The translations under genes were made by a program, and so were the position numbers. DNA of 64,000 nucleotides from NCBI GenBank assembly GCA_026413225.1, contig CM048552.1, positions 141,745,053-141,809,052 of the forward strand, given 5' to 3'. The notes under the pieces are model-generated. The model ran no database searches, was not told where the DNA came from, and saw only the letters and a program-made list of their open reading frames with translations. Positions 37,449 through 52,020 of this stretch are shown here, piece by piece; the stretch's first letter is position 1, and the number at the start of each line of letters is the position of its first letter. Source of the stretch: Otis tarda. Taxonomy: Eukaryota > Chordata > Aves > Otidiformes > Otididae.

Positions 37449-38390
37449 TAAGGTCTTCAGATAGGATATTGAATTCCATTGTTTTCAGTTTGAGTTCAGC
37501 TCTCCTTTAAAGGTGAGCTATATGAATACGGAAGGGATCAAACAGAAGAGTGGTGACCCTGGTTTTGGCTGAGGACACAGTCGACCTGCTGTCTCAGCAG
37601 TGGGCCAAGATTACTTGTCCCCTTTTCTCCTGAACCTGTGTAAACTTGCATCTTCAACTTCTTGCATATTCTTTGTCAAGGAGATTCACTCATCTACTGC
37701 CTGTTGCATGAAGAATCGCCTGCTTTCGTTGGATTTGAACCTAGTTCATATGAGTTTCAAAACTAGAGTTCATGGTTTGGAAGAGGCAGGAAACAATGAA
37801 TGTCTGTCCACTTTCTCTGTGTTGCTAAGGGGTTTGGAGTCTTCCAACATGTCCCCCTTAAACTATCTTTTTGCCATGTTGAAGAGTAGCCCCTGCCTAC
37901 TCATTCAACTTACACAGCAACAACAGGATATTTTCCCTTTTGTTACGGATTTCTTTCCTAAAAATTTCTAACAGCTCTTTTATTTTTAATTTTATTTGAC
38001 TGTCTCTGAGTGTGGAGCTGATATTTTTTATGAAATTGTTTTTCCTAAACCCTAAGATTTTTCTTCCGCACAGGATAATGGTCAGTTCAGATGCGATCAG
38101 TTTTGAACAAGCTTCAGTGCATACAATTCAGAGAATTCTACCTATTTCTGGCAAAAAGTGAAGCTTCAAGAATGATGTTCACATCCATGGAGTAAAGAAC
38201 AAAACAGATGTGGCAATATACAGATAGTCTGAGTTTCTACAAGCTCAAGTAACTAAAAGAAAAAAAACTGGATTGAAGATAGACACAACATTTTAACAGG
38301 GAAGGTGATAAACCATGAGAATACTTTACAGAGTAACTTCCCGTGGAAGTTTCAGTCAAGATTAGATGTATACCCTAAACATCTAGCAGG

Positions 38391-38712
38391 CTTGAGGGAG
38401 ACCTTATAGCTTCCTCCCAGGCCTACAGGAAAGATGGGGAGAAACTCTTCAGCAGGGCCTGTTGTGATAGGGTGGAGGGGTAGTGGTTTTAAAATAGAGG
38501 GGGGTAGATTTAGAGTAGATATTAGAAGAAGTTCTTTAAGGGTGGTGAGACACTGGAACAGCTTGCTCAGAGAAGTTGTGGATGCCCCATCCCTGGAAGT
38601 ATTCAAGGCCAGGCTGGATGAGGCTTGGAGCAACCTGATCTAGTGGAAGGTGTCCCTGCCTACAGCAGGGGGATTGGAACTAGATGATTTTAAGGACCCT
38701 TCTATGATCTCT
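38391..38712 (+). mobile_element. CR1 LINE, 5'-truncated 3' tail
   Basis: About 320 bp of CR1 lies in sense orientation about 1 kb past the DHRSX 3' end. It retains the end of ORF2 in degraded form: the GGRFRVDIRRS and VRHWNSLLREVV blocks can be read at 38503-38577, then PSLEVFKARLDEAW, ending at the stop in GATCTAG. The 3' terminus is decayed to CTATGATCT. It cannot be autonomous. Confidence 0.93.
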
Positions 38713-41700
38713 CCTCAGTGAGATAAACTTCCCAAGCATGGACTCTGTGACTAGAGAGCCTGAACTCTTGCTGTTAATTGAGTTAGCTCTACCCTACTGC
38801 CATCTCATGCATTTTAGGTGTCATCTGACAAAGCAGCATAATCCTATAAAAGTCCTTGCATTTCCGTTTTTAAGATATGCACAGTAAAAGAGACCAATAG
38901 GCAGATGTAAAGCTTATATTCTCTTTGGGGCACTGGAAATCACTGCACGACAGAACTAAGTGCAAACACAGTGTTGTGCTCTGGTTTGCAGCAGACTAGA
39001 AACAATATCAGCCTGTTCCTATGCACTGAACCCCAGACTAATATCTCTTTTGGGTTTTTTAGCTCAAACCTGGTACTTCAATGACTATATCTCCAGCCTT
39101 TGGTTCAGAGAGACATCACATCTAACTGAAAGCATACTGGTATGTCCAGAGACAAGCAAGGAGATGCAAAGACAAAAAAATAATAGAAACATAGCAGATG
39201 AGAACTAAAGTAATAAAAAAAAAAAAACTGAAGGAGAGTGTATTTCCCCTCTGAATTAAGCCATGCATGATTTATACCTAGCTTCTTAGAGTCAGTATAT
39301 ACAAGGGTTAGCGGCAGGAAATTTATCACTCAGTCACTATAGCACTTTCTCTGTATGACTGGTTGACTTTTTTTTTTTTTGGAAGTAAATGTAGTGCTTG
39401 TGAAATGTGCCAGACTGACACTCTTGGAACTAAATTCCTCTGTTTATTCACGGATCATGCGCAGGATGCAGTAAGCCCGCTAGACAGCCAACGTTTTGAT
39501 GTTGCCATAGCATTCCCACAGAACATCATTGCTGCTAGAAGTATGTCCAGGATTACTCAAACTAAATGGGACCAAATTACCTTCAGTTTTAACTCTCTCG
39601 AAGCTCCACAATATTTGCACAACCAGTCTCAAGTGGTGTATGGATTGGTAAAATAGCAAACAGTAAAGAGAGCTAGTCACACCTTCAGTGTCATCTGACC
39701 CACTTCGTTAGCGGTGTCAGTCCCATGAAATCTGTTCTCAACAGCACTGAAAACATAGTTTGTGAGAACCAAGAACACAGGTTGTGCCTGTATGAGGCAG
39801 GGAAAAAAGTGTCCTAAAGCCAGGCATTTCTAGAACGACACAATGCCATGAAGATACAGTTGAGCTAATTGCAAAAGAGTTATCTCAAGAACTAAAAGCA
39901 GAAAACTGTGTCAGTTCTGCAATGTCATGTAAGCCATGTGAGCTTGTCTTGAGCAACATCCAGTGTCATCATAAAAGTGCTGTATGTCACTGGGAGCACT
40001 CACTTGTGATACTGTTGCAAAAATCCAAAATAATCCTTAGCATATCTATGGAGGAAGAAATGCATGTATGAAGCATCTGGAAATAAGACAATTATTTTAC
40101 TTCCGCACACAGAAATGGAAGTAGCTGGTTTACCTTTCACATTTCAAGGACATGGAATTTCTGGAAATCTGAGAAAGCCTGTGTTTCACTTCACCAATGA
40201 CATGGCTGAGAGATGGCTTGAGTCCTTGCAGTAGGTGCATACGTGTAGAAAGAATATCTGAGAGCTCTTTAACCTTGCAAAGAAAGGCAAAATGTGCTCC
40301 AATAATTTTAAATTGAAGTTAGACGAATTAACCTTCCAACATGAAAACAGATCCTCTCTCTGGGAGAGTAGTTACATATTGGAACACATAGATCTGATTT
40401 CCAAAGATAATTAAAAGATTCCTCTGAAAAGATACCTGCCAAGGCGGCCAGGTACGCTCCTAAACAAAGCAGGTCAGTCACAGTGAGGTCGTACTTAGAT
40501 TCTCCATCGTGTCCAAAGTGCCAGCACTCATTTTGACTGGTATGAGAGTGACCCATTGCTCACAACTTCTAAAATGGACATTTCCATGCCAGTACTCCAG
40601 ACAGGCTAATGTTTAATTAAAAAATCTAGGTGCCTTTACCTAGTCTCAAAAAAGCACACAAAATCTACGGTCCAGTTAAAGTCTGATATGAACAGAAGAA
40701 TCTGCTAAGGGCCACCGTGGTCTGATCGTACTGCCCTTGGCGAGGGAGGGAAATAATTTCAGACCAGTATTCTATTCTTTTTTTTTAAAAGAATTTACTT
40801 TTATTTTTCAGCTCCTGTGGAAAAACCAAAAAATCTTAAAAATACAAAAAAGATGAATACTGTTTTGAAGGATAGTTCAAATAAATATTATACATCTTAC
40901 TGCAATGAACACAGTTATCTTGGAATTTGATAAGACCATGCTATTTAAACAATGAACTTGCACAGGAAATAAATAATGTGCTGACAGAGACCCCTAAGTT
41001 TCTTAGGAAATATGTTAACTTTTTCATTAATTAACTAGTTTATTTGTAAACTGTGGGGAAATTAATTATGTACTGACAGAGTAAGTGCTGTAATTTATGT
41101 GTGAATACACTGTTTGCACACAATAACGTAGTTACATCCTTGCTTCCTGTTCAGAATTTATTTTAATCCCTAAATATGGAGCCCTTGGCAACGCTTCTAC
41201 AATGTTATTTTATAAATATTTAAACTTTATAGTTCAACTTTCTGCACAATTATCGGTTACTTTAATACACTGTGAGAAGTGATGTACCATAGAAACAAAG
41301 GACTTCATTATGTAGTATCAGGCTTACTACTGCCTCTTCCAAAAGCACGGCAGTGTTAGCCCTAAATATAACAATACATGGCAGATATTTAAATCCTCAT
41401 CCCAAATCAGCTATTTACATGCAAACTTTGGCTCTTGTACAGTTCTGGTGTTAGATTGTCCTTGCTCATTCCATGACATGGTTTATGCTCCAGCTGCCTT
41501 CATGGAAAGACAAAATCAGATTCCAGTGAAGTTAACCTGAAATCTGTCACAGATAAGATAAAACCACGTGATTTTAAGAGAGCAAAGGCTGAGGACACTG
41601 ACCAGTCTGCAATAATTGAAGTCAGTGCAAAATGTGAAGTGTATTCTACCACACCAGGCCAAGCATGACAGATAAGCCATTATTATGAATAATTTTCTAA

Positions 41701-42020
41701 GGATGATTTTATTCCTTATTTAAAAAAACCACTGTATTTCAGCAATCCACTGTGGTAACATTGACAATGCTCTGAACATAGTCAGGAAGAAAACACACCA
41801 GTGGCCAAGAGTGCTGTTTCCAAGTACATGTAGTTATTGGCTTCTGTACAGTACCCATCAACCCTTGTTAGCATCTCTTCCTTTGGAAATGGACCTGAGC
41901 CAAGAACTCCTTTCACACAGGCAAGAAGCATCAAAAAGTAGTAGTAATCATCATTTATTTAGATAAACACTGTCTAGATTGAAACCAATCACCTTAAAGG
42001 GAGAGACTTTCTAATCCCAG

Positions 42021-42084
42021 AAAAGAAAAATAAAAAAAAAAAAAAGGAAAAGGAAAAGGAAAAGGAAAAGGAAAAGGAAAAGGG
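42021..42084. repeat. A-rich run and GGAAAA hexamer repeat
   Basis: An A-rich lead (42021-42045) is followed by seven GG dinucleotides spaced exactly six bases apart (42046 to 42082), a perfect GGAAAA array on the + strand. It is homopurine and probably length-variable. Confidence 0.92.
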
Positions 42085-45000
42085 CCCCAAAACCAGGCTA
42101 TGGTACTCTTTGGGTGATATTAAACTTGGTCACCTCTTCACAGACAGAATGCCACACACATCAAGATGGCAAGCAGGCTTATGTCCTTCCCATAGAGCAC
42201 AGACCAACAAACATTCCTCTCTTTCTTTGCATTGCTTGAACTCTCAAACTGAGCTCAAGTAACACTACTGTTAAAGTTGGCAAACAAGCAGGTCCATTTA
42301 ACCCATTATTTATCTTATTTTTTCTGAAACGAATAATCAAATTTGTTCCAGCTTGCCCACATTTATGTAGTTCATTTTTTAGTCCGTACCGATTTCCATA
42401 TTTTCAATATCTGTGATATATCCAAGACTTTTTTAACAGTACTGAAGGAAAAAATCAAATTCCTTTTAAGAACTACAGCATAGCTAAGGGCTAAATCCTG
42501 CATTCTTTTCTCAGGGAAAACTTCCATTGAAGACAATCTTAATTCTTTACAAGAAAAGTAAGACTGTGCTCAAGAAAGTTAATGTAAAATATTTGCACAG
42601 AACTTCTCCCTTAACTACATCATACAGCTCTGCTGAAGTTAATGAGACATCTCAGAATCACTGTAGAAAGACACGTAACTTAACTTAATACCAGAAGAAG
42701 CTATAAAAACCTTGTATCATTTAAATTTGATAATGCCTCAGAACATTATCTCTGGAGGAAGAGTGACTTCATGCTTCTATTGATATATTAAAGCCCTCTC
42801 TTTGTCTCATAGAGATTAATCTTAAATAAAATGTGCAATCTAAAAATTCCACCAATATGGTATATTGAGAAAAGAGAATAGTATTCATCTCACTTAAAAA
42901 TAAATCATCTAAGAGCAGGCTAGATAGTTTAAGCCACTCAGGCTCCATCTGTGGTCATACTTCTATGGGTCAATTCCTCTGATGTATTTGAGTGTGAAAT
43001 GAGTCATGATGCCATCTGTCTGACTGTCCAGAGAGGGAAAATAGACAAGTAGTCTAAGGTATATGTCCAGCACCGGTACATTATTGAGCTGTTGTTGGCT
43101 CAGCCAGCTCTACATGCAATCAAACTGCCTAAGAGTAAAGTTGTTTTTTTTTTTCTGAAGTTCTTTTTTTTTTTTTTTCATAGTTTCTTAGCTCAAAAGG
43201 CACCGTAGTAATCTTATGGTTTGATCTTCTGCACAACAAAGATCAACTAATTCCGGCTTGAACTGGATCATCTCTTCTAGACAGTCATCAGTCCTTGTTT
43301 AAAAATTTACCGTGAAACATAGAGTACCTTAGATATGTTCTTTCCAGTCATAAATTGCTCTCAGCTTAAAAACCTGAGCTTTATTTCACATCTGAACTGA
43401 AGTAGCTTTTCTGCTTCCAGCTATTTGATCTAGTTACACTTTCATCTGCTGGGCTCAAGAACCCATGTTCTCATCCCGGTGGAGATGGCCAGGCAGGGAA
43501 GACGTCATCTCTTGGCATATTTTTGATAACCACCTTGATTAAGCTCTTTGAATCTTTCATTAGAAGTCGTGTTTTACATCTTGTAATAATTTTATTGTCT
43601 CTTTGTGAATCTCATCCTATTTTTCAACTTCCCTCCCGCTTTTGGGATCTCAGCAGTTGATTTTGGTATACACAGGTAATACAGCCTCGCTAGCCAGCTC
43701 ATTTTTTCTCTGTTCCTACACCCCAAGGCCACATGGACCTTCTTCATTGAAGCATCTTAGAGGAGCTCAGATTCGGAAACTCTATAAGGATTTTTCAGAC
43801 CCATAAAGTCTTATTCCATAAATATAGTCCACTTTATTTTTTTCAAGATGTATGATCTAATAGAACTCTGGACACTTCTTTTGTTGAGATTTATTTCCAC
43901 GGTTAAAACCCTAAGTCTACACTAAAGGCTGCTTGAGAGGATTTTGGAGTTGTTGAATGAGGAGATGCAACAGGGACCAAGAGTTGAAGGACTGATGTCA
44001 CGAAAACATGCCGTGAGAGCCCTGGCAATTACACGTACGTCAGTCCAGTGTGCATCTTGGCTCCAAACCTTGGCTCTAGTAGTGATTTATAAAAGCAGAT
44101 TAGCCTCTCAGAGATCTTTTAATTTTTTTTTTTTAAATCTAATACTAATTCTTCATCTTCGCTTTTAACCTCTCTTTCCCTCTCATATGCAACTTCTCTA
44201 GGCAACCCTTTGTGCAGGTGGAGGACTTATCCCAAAGCTGATGGAAACAAGTTTTGTTTCATGCATCCACTTGGTTTGACAGTTGTGAATGCGATGTCGT
44301 AACTCCCTCTTGCCCTGCTGGGCCTTATTCCTGGACACTGAATTCAAGCAGCAAATTCACAGCATCTCAGCTTGTTAGGAGAAGAATGACTACCATCTGT
44401 TTTATGGGACTCTGTACCACATTTCATACTACATTTACTTAATACACAATAGCTGTTACTGCATTTATCACCAGTCTTCTTGTAGAGGAGAAAACATTTT
44501 ACCACCAGTTCATTCTCCAGGAAATACTGACAAGTACAGATGTCTGAACAAAAACCCAAGATGCAGGTATTTCTTGCAGAACACAAGTTCTGAAGTATTT
44601 ATTTTGGAAAATCAAAATGGTCTAATCAAAGGGTTTCATTTAGATAATGTTAAAAAGGTAATGGAAATATTATTCACTAAAAATTTAAAATACTTTGTTT
44701 TCTAGAACATGAAAAATAGAAGCAGACTAATTTTTTTAAATATCTCGTAAACAGAAAAATTGTATTCAAGTTTGAAGTGATCTGAATCAATATGGATGTG
44801 TTCCTCATACTGTTTCACTTTAGACGGTGCAGCATTTGGCAGTGAAGTGGGTTTTGGAAGCAAGCTCAGGGAAGAGGCCTTTAGTGAAAAACATGTCTTT
44901 AATTCTGTTGTGAAAATAAAATTATATGTCTTTAGCAATTATGCTTTGAAGAGACTTTTATTTTGATGAAGATGACTTGAACTGTAGAGGATTCATTGCA

Positions 45001-48000
45001 TGGAAATCTTCCACAATATGCTGTTGGGACCCTTGAAGACCCAGAAAGGGTCCTTTCCCTCCTCTTGTTTCAGTTAGGAAGTCTGCATGAGAAGAAAACA
45101 GAAGGAAATTAGCAGTAATGTGCTTCCATTGGAAAAATGCAAATATGAAAGAGTAGTTATCCAAATCTCAAGCAGACCAAACACTTCATATCCCTAACAT
45201 GTTCGTATCTCTATTTTGAATAGTCCCCTGAATAGTAGCTCACAAGGTCACAGGACTTGGGAAATTCAGTCCCATCTCTTAGGAGGTGTGACTTATCTCT
45301 AGGTGTGTTATCTTATCTTAAAATGAAAGACTCTTACTTTCCATGCTTGTTCAACCTTAATTTCACAATAGCTGGTAACACAAAGTGGCTGCTGTTTTCA
45401 GTACATCTGAAAAGGTCAAATTCTGTGTGTTGCTCTTTTTGAAATATCATACTCTCAATTCACACACAAATTCACGCAAAATCATTTTTATTTTATTTCA
45501 AAGGCTCTGAGATCAGGAGGAAGCACCATGGTCACATGAACAACAACCTCCAAACTCAAGTATCTGCAAAGTAGTTTTATGAATGTTTTCATCCTGCAAA
45601 TACCTTCCTATCCTGCGTTCTTCTAAAGCAAATAAAATGGTCTGGGTAATAAGTTGGACTGAATTTGAAATTTCTTCCTTTCCCTGAAGTTCTGTGAATC
45701 TACATGACTTAATTCTCCTGAAAGCAGATGTTTTGGGACACTGCAGTTAGACTATTCATCAGGTCAGTTCAGCAAAACACGTTACTTTAGAAGTGTGTGC
45801 TTGAGCATATTCTAATAAGTAAATTGTTTTTAAGCATGTGCTCAGATTTCATCATGTGCTTTACTGACTGGGGGCTGCAGTGTGTCATGCTGCGGATGTG
45901 GGACAGGTGACAAAAAGGTTTTGAAATCACACCCAGGTAGGTATAATACACAGCACAAGTTGGAGGGCTCATTTTCATCCATAATAAAGACCGAGACAAA
46001 TGGCCTCCATGTTTGAATGTTTATCATAAACACCAACACTAACCCACAGATAAGTTTAACTTTAAGCATTTTAGTTCAACACATTTCAATCAGAAAATCA
46101 TAATAGTCGTTTACTACAAGTTCAAACCATCCATCAAAGCTCACTAAGGATAAAAGGCGCAGAATCTTGGAAGAAGACATGGGAGAATGATCCCCTTGTC
46201 AGAGTGTTATAAATATGATAACTATTATTTTCAAGTACTTAATTATGCACAGTGCTACAAGAAAACTCAAAGCTCTGCACTTCTTTACAGGAACATGAAC
46301 TGGAGTGGTAACTGTATGTCAGTGTAAAATTGTTTATTTTCATGAATGAAAAATAAATAAATTCAGAACCACTTATATTTCATATGTTCAAAAAGCAGTT
46401 GATTTGCGGAATACAGATGAACACTTGTACTTCTTCCTGTTTTTCTTGGGTCCTCTTTCATTTTTAATAAGTCTTTTGTTAGTCAGATGTGATAAAAAGC
46501 TTTAGATCAAACCTCTTGAAGTAAAATACAGAACTCTGGGGAAAAATAAGAAAGATGAATTTGTTTAGCTTCTAAAAACATAACCACTTTGCCAAGAGTC
46601 TCCAGCTGGCAGGACAGAAAAAATGTCTCTCCCGATTGTGAATTGCCAATTCTGCTGCAGAGCAGCAGCTTTCCATCCTGATTACCTACAGCTGGCCTGC
46701 CTTTCACCTCCCCTCTGCTAGGCAAAACAATAGCTTCCTCTTTCACCTCTTCCATCTACCTTCTACAAAATGCATCCCAAGTTACGAAACACAGTTGACG
46801 ATTACTTGTGTATTTGAGATGAGCCTTTGCTGTAGCTGTCATGGGCTCACGAACAGGAGCGAGATGAGGTCCACGTCATTCTCCAGACCAGCTGATATAA
46901 CTGTGGGAAGAAACGGGCAGGCTTGCCACTCATCAGCCCTTCCACAGGTCTAAAAAAAACACAAGTACTGATCTTGAGACTAGTTGCTCCCAGTTTAACT
47001 TCATTATGTTAATCAATTATGCAGCTCAAGAGAAAGGTTGACTGACAGCTACAGCCTGAGAGAGTCTTCTTGGCTAAAGAAGGCAAGAGCCGTCAATCCC
47101 ACGGGATGGAGATAGTTATGCAGAGGAAAATGAGGGGTGAGATAAATTTTCATGGGATTTAGCTGTCCTGAATGTTGCTCAAGATGAAAAAATAAATAAA
47201 ACCAGATGCTTTGTAGATGTTCTAAAAACACAGGGAAGCTGATGGGGTAAGATGTGGGTAATGTAGGGTGCAAGTGCCCTTAGTAACAATGAAAAGCAGG
47301 CTTACTGCTTTGCTTTTCTCCTGGATCTGTGTCTCTCTGCAACCTGGCAGAGCTTCAGCTCTGGCTGGGAAAGAGGAGACTGCCCGCCTAGAGCAGCTAA
47401 TCCCTCACTGCTTGAGCTATGCTCCTCCAAAGAGGGAGATTAATTGGGGGAGGGAGGATGTAGAGAGGGGGACCCAACTCACTCCCCTAGCACTGAAGAG
47501 GCAGTAAGCTTGGTATTTTACGAATAAAAAAGTCCCAGTGCCTGTGTGGGGGTCCTAGCTCTACAAGTGGGTCTTACAAGAACTCAGAGCAGAGAATATA
47601 GTTCAGATCATGCGAAGATGTAAGCATAGCCCAGTCTAGTTCCTGGGTGAGAGAGTTCTTATAGGAACTGTCAAGACGGAGAAGGTCCCAGTTGTGCACA
47701 GCAGCAGATTTCTGTGCACCTGAGGGAACAGCAGGTGAGACACAGAGACTTCCAGTGAATTAAAGTGCTTCTAAGGTTAGACAAGTCCTGTGCAGGAGTT
47801 TTTTTGGTGGGATATTTTGATATTACAGTGCCATATTCATTAGGAGACGACCAGGGAATGCCCTGCCAGGGCATACAGTGCCACAATAGCCAGAGCTGAG
47901 ATACTTTGGCAACCCATAGGAGAGCAGCATAGGGCAGCAGCTGATAGGGGGCCCAAAGGGCATCTGCCTGCTCTGGGCATCAGAAATCCTCGTTACTCAA

Positions 48001-50945
48001 AGCATAGAGAGGATCACAAACTGAGCTCCTCAAAAGTGATGGAAGCATCCCTGGCAGAAACATGAAACTAGTATGAAAGTCAAATTGTTGCCAGGGATAG
48101 CCATTGTGCTCTTTCATGTGCCTGTTCTCCTCCTCTTTTTCCTCCTACATAACATGAAAAAGCTATGATTACAAACAGCACTTGTGTTAGGTGAGATCCA
48201 GATGTTAGGTATCTAAACAGATCCGAAGCACAGTGAGTACAAGAGTGTCTTTAAAACAGCCTAGTGTCTGTTTCTCTCTAGAGGCACTCTAGCTCTTGTC
48301 TATAAACACCATGGGAAAAAGGATTGTTTAAGCCAAAAGACAGTGGTGGTAGCACAAAGAGGAGTAATTCAGTGATGAATGAATTAGGCTGAACAGCATA
48401 GAAATTTTCTTACTGTCTGGGGTTATGACTCAGGAATAGTTTTAACAGGATTAGGGAGGATTAAAGAAATTGAAGTATTTTTAAAACTGGAGCCCCATAA
48501 GAGCCAGGACAGGTATATAGACAGCAGTGGACCTGAGGTTGATCCTAAATTCCTTGACACATTTAACATCAGGCATTTCTAGAGAGTGCAGTTTGCCTTC
48601 TGGTGGATGCTGGTTACTTATGAAGACTGTTGAAGGGTTTTTAAGAATGACAGCCCTAGGCAAGTCTGCCACTAGCAAAAACTTCTTGCACTGACTAGAA
48701 TTGCAACAGGGAGGCGAAATTAATCAAGACTCCTATAATAAGTGTAATTCAGGAAGCAATTAATACACTCTAGCTTTAAACCACAATAAAGACTTGTTCT
48801 GTCACTCAGCATCCAAGTACAATGAGGGAAGAGAGGAATCCCTACTACTGGTTTGGGGATTTCTCATTTTCCGAAAGAACTTGATCTCTGGCATGCTAAA
48901 AGGTGGCTCTAGAAAAGACTGTCAAGTCCTCCTCTGTCTGCGGTGGTTTCTCATTCCTCATACCTACATGCAGCCTGTACACGGCAAGTGGTAAGTGTCT
49001 GGATTAACCTTCCTTGCAGTGTTCCCAGCAGCATGGATGGCTCTTAGTTTAAAAAAAAAATCAACTATGGGGAGGAAGGGGAGTAGAGATTGGGAAGAAT
49101 AATTGAGTTTAGCAGGTTGAGTTCACATCCTGGTTTAGAGTGTTTCAAATCCATGTTTACAGAACACAGGTTTTGACACATTTGTCCTTGCCACATCGCA
49201 GGTGATTCTTTCAGGGCTAGAAGGCCAGTAGCTCCCCAGCAGACACTTGTGATGCTGCACAGGCCTGGTAGCTATAATTTCCAAGAACTGGGGAAATCTC
49301 CTATGGTTAAACCCCTTCAGCTTTCTTACAGACTTCAGTCAAGCAGTTCTGAGGACTTTTTTGACTAATTTTATATAAAAATACTTCTTTCCCTCCCACA
49401 CTTCCTGATATGTGTTAGATTATTTTCTTGATATTTTGTTCTCAGAAATGACTGATGAGGTTGTGCTGCTAGCAGGGACTCTGGGAAGCCTGAGTTGGCA
49501 GGGAGCTCCCTCCTTGTGTCCCCACTTCACCTTCAGCAGGTTTGTGTGTGAGGATAAGGACAGTGAGTGGTGAGCTGCTCTTTGTCAGCACAAGTCATAC
49601 GAGTTCAGATGAGAAGATATTTTTTTGGAGATATCTTTTGCCTTTGTAACTTTTGCTGTGAGTGGATGCAGGACAACAAAACATGTCTGTAGGCATAAAG
49701 GCAGAGACTAGCAGCTCAAGAATGGCCTTGGGAATGGATGTGGGATTTTGAGTCATTACTAACACTGGGCAAAATAGCTAGCATTTGGGAGAGGGAAATG
49801 GAGCAGCTTTTTCGCATAGAGGCTTCACTTCTGTACCTGACTTTTACATGAACCCAGAAAGACTAGGAGATGCTTTTGCGGCATCCAGGTTACCATCCCA
49901 ACACATTCCAACACAGGAAGTGTAGCACAGAGTACAGAGACTCTGCCCTCCTGCAGTGTTCCAGTATTGCTGCAGGAACAGAGATGAAGCTTGAAACAGA
50001 AATACTTCGGAGAAAGAGGGTGTTATGTTCTCATGTGAGGTGTTCAAACCAACCCAAGCTTGACAAGGGCTTTGCTGTCTGTGCAAGCACAACTTTAAAA
50101 GAGATGGAGGAACTGTTAGAGAAAAAGATCTGGAGAAAGCCAGAGGATACAACTGAAAAAAAAGAACAGAATGAAGGGATTAAACTTCAAGAAATCTGCA
50201 CGAGAAGAAATATTAGTCCAACTCACCCAGCTTGCTTCTAAATTTTAGGGTCCTAGTGGAACTGTCCTCTGAACTTCAATAACTTCATCACTCAGCATAG
50301 AGTCAGTGGAGAGCGGGAGGACTCTTTGCAGTTTCCCAGAGGGAGATCTTGCCTGGACATGTGTAGGTATAGCAGTTAGGCAGACAGGGCCTACCAAGGG
50401 CAAGATTATAATAGGAAAGTGGGAAAAGGCAGAGCAGAAAACAAAAGCAGAAAAGAAATAAGCTGTCTAAGGAACGTAACAAGAGAGAGGACAGAACAAT
50501 TTCTACCAGACAAAGGGATAATGAAATACGAACAATGCAAGATACGAAGGAGAAAGGAAATCTTCAGGGAGAAGACTGACTGCGGAGAAGGCAACTGCAG
50601 AAGAAAACAGAATATAATCCCAGCTAAGCAGCTTGAAGAAAATGGAGTAAACAAGCAGAAACCTTCTGTTTGTTTTGAAAGGCTACTTTAGACACTGCTG
50701 CCTGGAGAGCAAGACCTTTTGCTTATCACTATTTTAATGCAAGAGAGTGAGAAGTTCTGATTACTCCTGACCTCTTGTTTGTCTTGGAAGTAAATTCCTC
50801 TTCTTAGCATAATCTTTGAAACAGAGAACTGAAGCAAACGTATTCTCTCTGCAACTGTGCCTCTGAGGCATAAAGAAAAATGAAGCTTCAGCGACTAACA
50901 ATCATTTAATTAAACATGGTGAAGCAAACTACAGCTCAACACTGG

Positions 50946-51370
50946 ATCACAGAATCATAGAATCATAGAATAGTTTGGGTTGGAAGGAACCTTCAAAGGC
51001 CATCTAGTACAAGCCCCCCTGCAAGGAGCAGGGACATCTCCAACTAGATCAGGTTGCTCAGAGCCTCATCCAGCCTGGCCTTGAATGTTTCCAGGGATGG
51101 GGCTTCCACCAGCTCTCTGGGCAACCTGTTCCAGTGTTCCTCCACCTTCATTGTAAACATTTTTTTCCTAGTATCTAATCTGAATCTACCTCCTTCTACT
51201 TTAAAACCATTACCCCTTGTCCTATTGCAACAGGCCCTGCTAAGGAGTTTCTCCCCATCTTTCCTGTAGGCCCCCTTTAGGTACTGGAAGAACGCTATAA
51301 GGTCTCTCTGGAGCCTTCTCTCCTCCAGGCTGAACAGCCCCAACTCTCTCAGTCTGTCCTCAGTTGGGTC
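50946..51370 (-). mobile_element. CR1 LINE, longest copy in window, with ORF2 C-terminal remnant
   Basis: About 425 bp of CR1 lies in reverse orientation. It begins with two to three ATAGAATC octamer units (50948-50970), then the 3' untranslated part, then the C-terminal end of ORF2. On the minus strand an open frame of 111 codons (51379 to 51044) still reads through this end. It shows the motifs DRLRELGLFSLEERRLQRDL, a GGRFRLDTRKKMF block, HWNRLPRELVEAP and a terminal LDEALSNLI before the stop. These are typical of the region following the CR1 reverse transcriptase. The endonuclease and polymerase are absent, so the copy is dead. Low divergence from the family pattern and the intact frame suggest it is younger than the copies at 4548 and 38391. 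Confidence 0.95.
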
Positions 51371-52020
51371 ATTTTTCAAATTTCAGTTTTAGCTGAAAAT
51401 TGTAATCCTGAGACCCTGTCCTCCAATTTGCTGCCACGTTACTCCACTAAAATAGCTTAGAAGTTCCTCAGCCACCTCGAATGATGTCTCTGCCCTCATT
51501 CTGCTCTCAAGCAAGCTGATGTGCTTGGTGTCTTCTTCTCAAAGTCAAAACCCATGAACCTAGGAAAGGAGCTTTCTTCTAGGAGTTAAATAGCAACTCT
51601 GCTGGCAGCTACTTCTGTAATCAGGGGAGAGAAGTGGCATACAATTCACTTTTAACAGCATCTATTTCTTTGTCACAGGCTAAAGGCCTCTGAGGTCAAG
51701 ATCAGACTTCCAGTTTTCAGGCAGGATGAATCTCACTCTAGGTGTTTCTGCCACGGAGGCAGGCAGGCAGTCTCAGAGCAGACCTAGTGTATCTTGTCAG
51801 GACCGAGAAGTATGTGACTTTCTGAGAGGGACCAGGCTGCCCAGAAAGTCTTTAACCTGGACTGGACAAAACCCAAGCAACCTTATCCTGATCAGAAGTT
51901 CACCCTACTTTGAGCAGAGGGTTGGATCAGATAACCTGCAGAGGTCCCTTCTAGTCTGAAGTGCCTGCTGAGACTATGAAGTCCACATGTCCCTGCAGAG
52001 TACCCTGACTGGAGGGTTTG

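Larger units (their letters stand above)
36866..37465 (+). other. DHRSX: DHRSX 3' untranslated region (end estimated)
   Basis: The region between the stop codon and the second of two plausible polyadenylation signals is taken as 3' UTR. If the first signal (37106) is used, the UTR is only about 260 bases; with the second (37443) it is about 600. The exact end cannot be fixed without transcript data. The sequence is AT-rich and carries no repeat I recognise. Confidence 0.6.

Noticed and set aside
39366-39380. Poly(T) runs here and at 19340, 21243 and 43143 as possible retrocopy tails
   Set aside because: No adjacent gene-like sequence or flanking duplication was found, so they are plain homopolymer runs.
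49870-50691. Lys/Glu-rich plus-strand frames (123 and 90 codons) resembling coiled coil
   Set aside because: The composition follows an A/G-rich stretch of DNA. There is no heptad pattern or homology I recognise.
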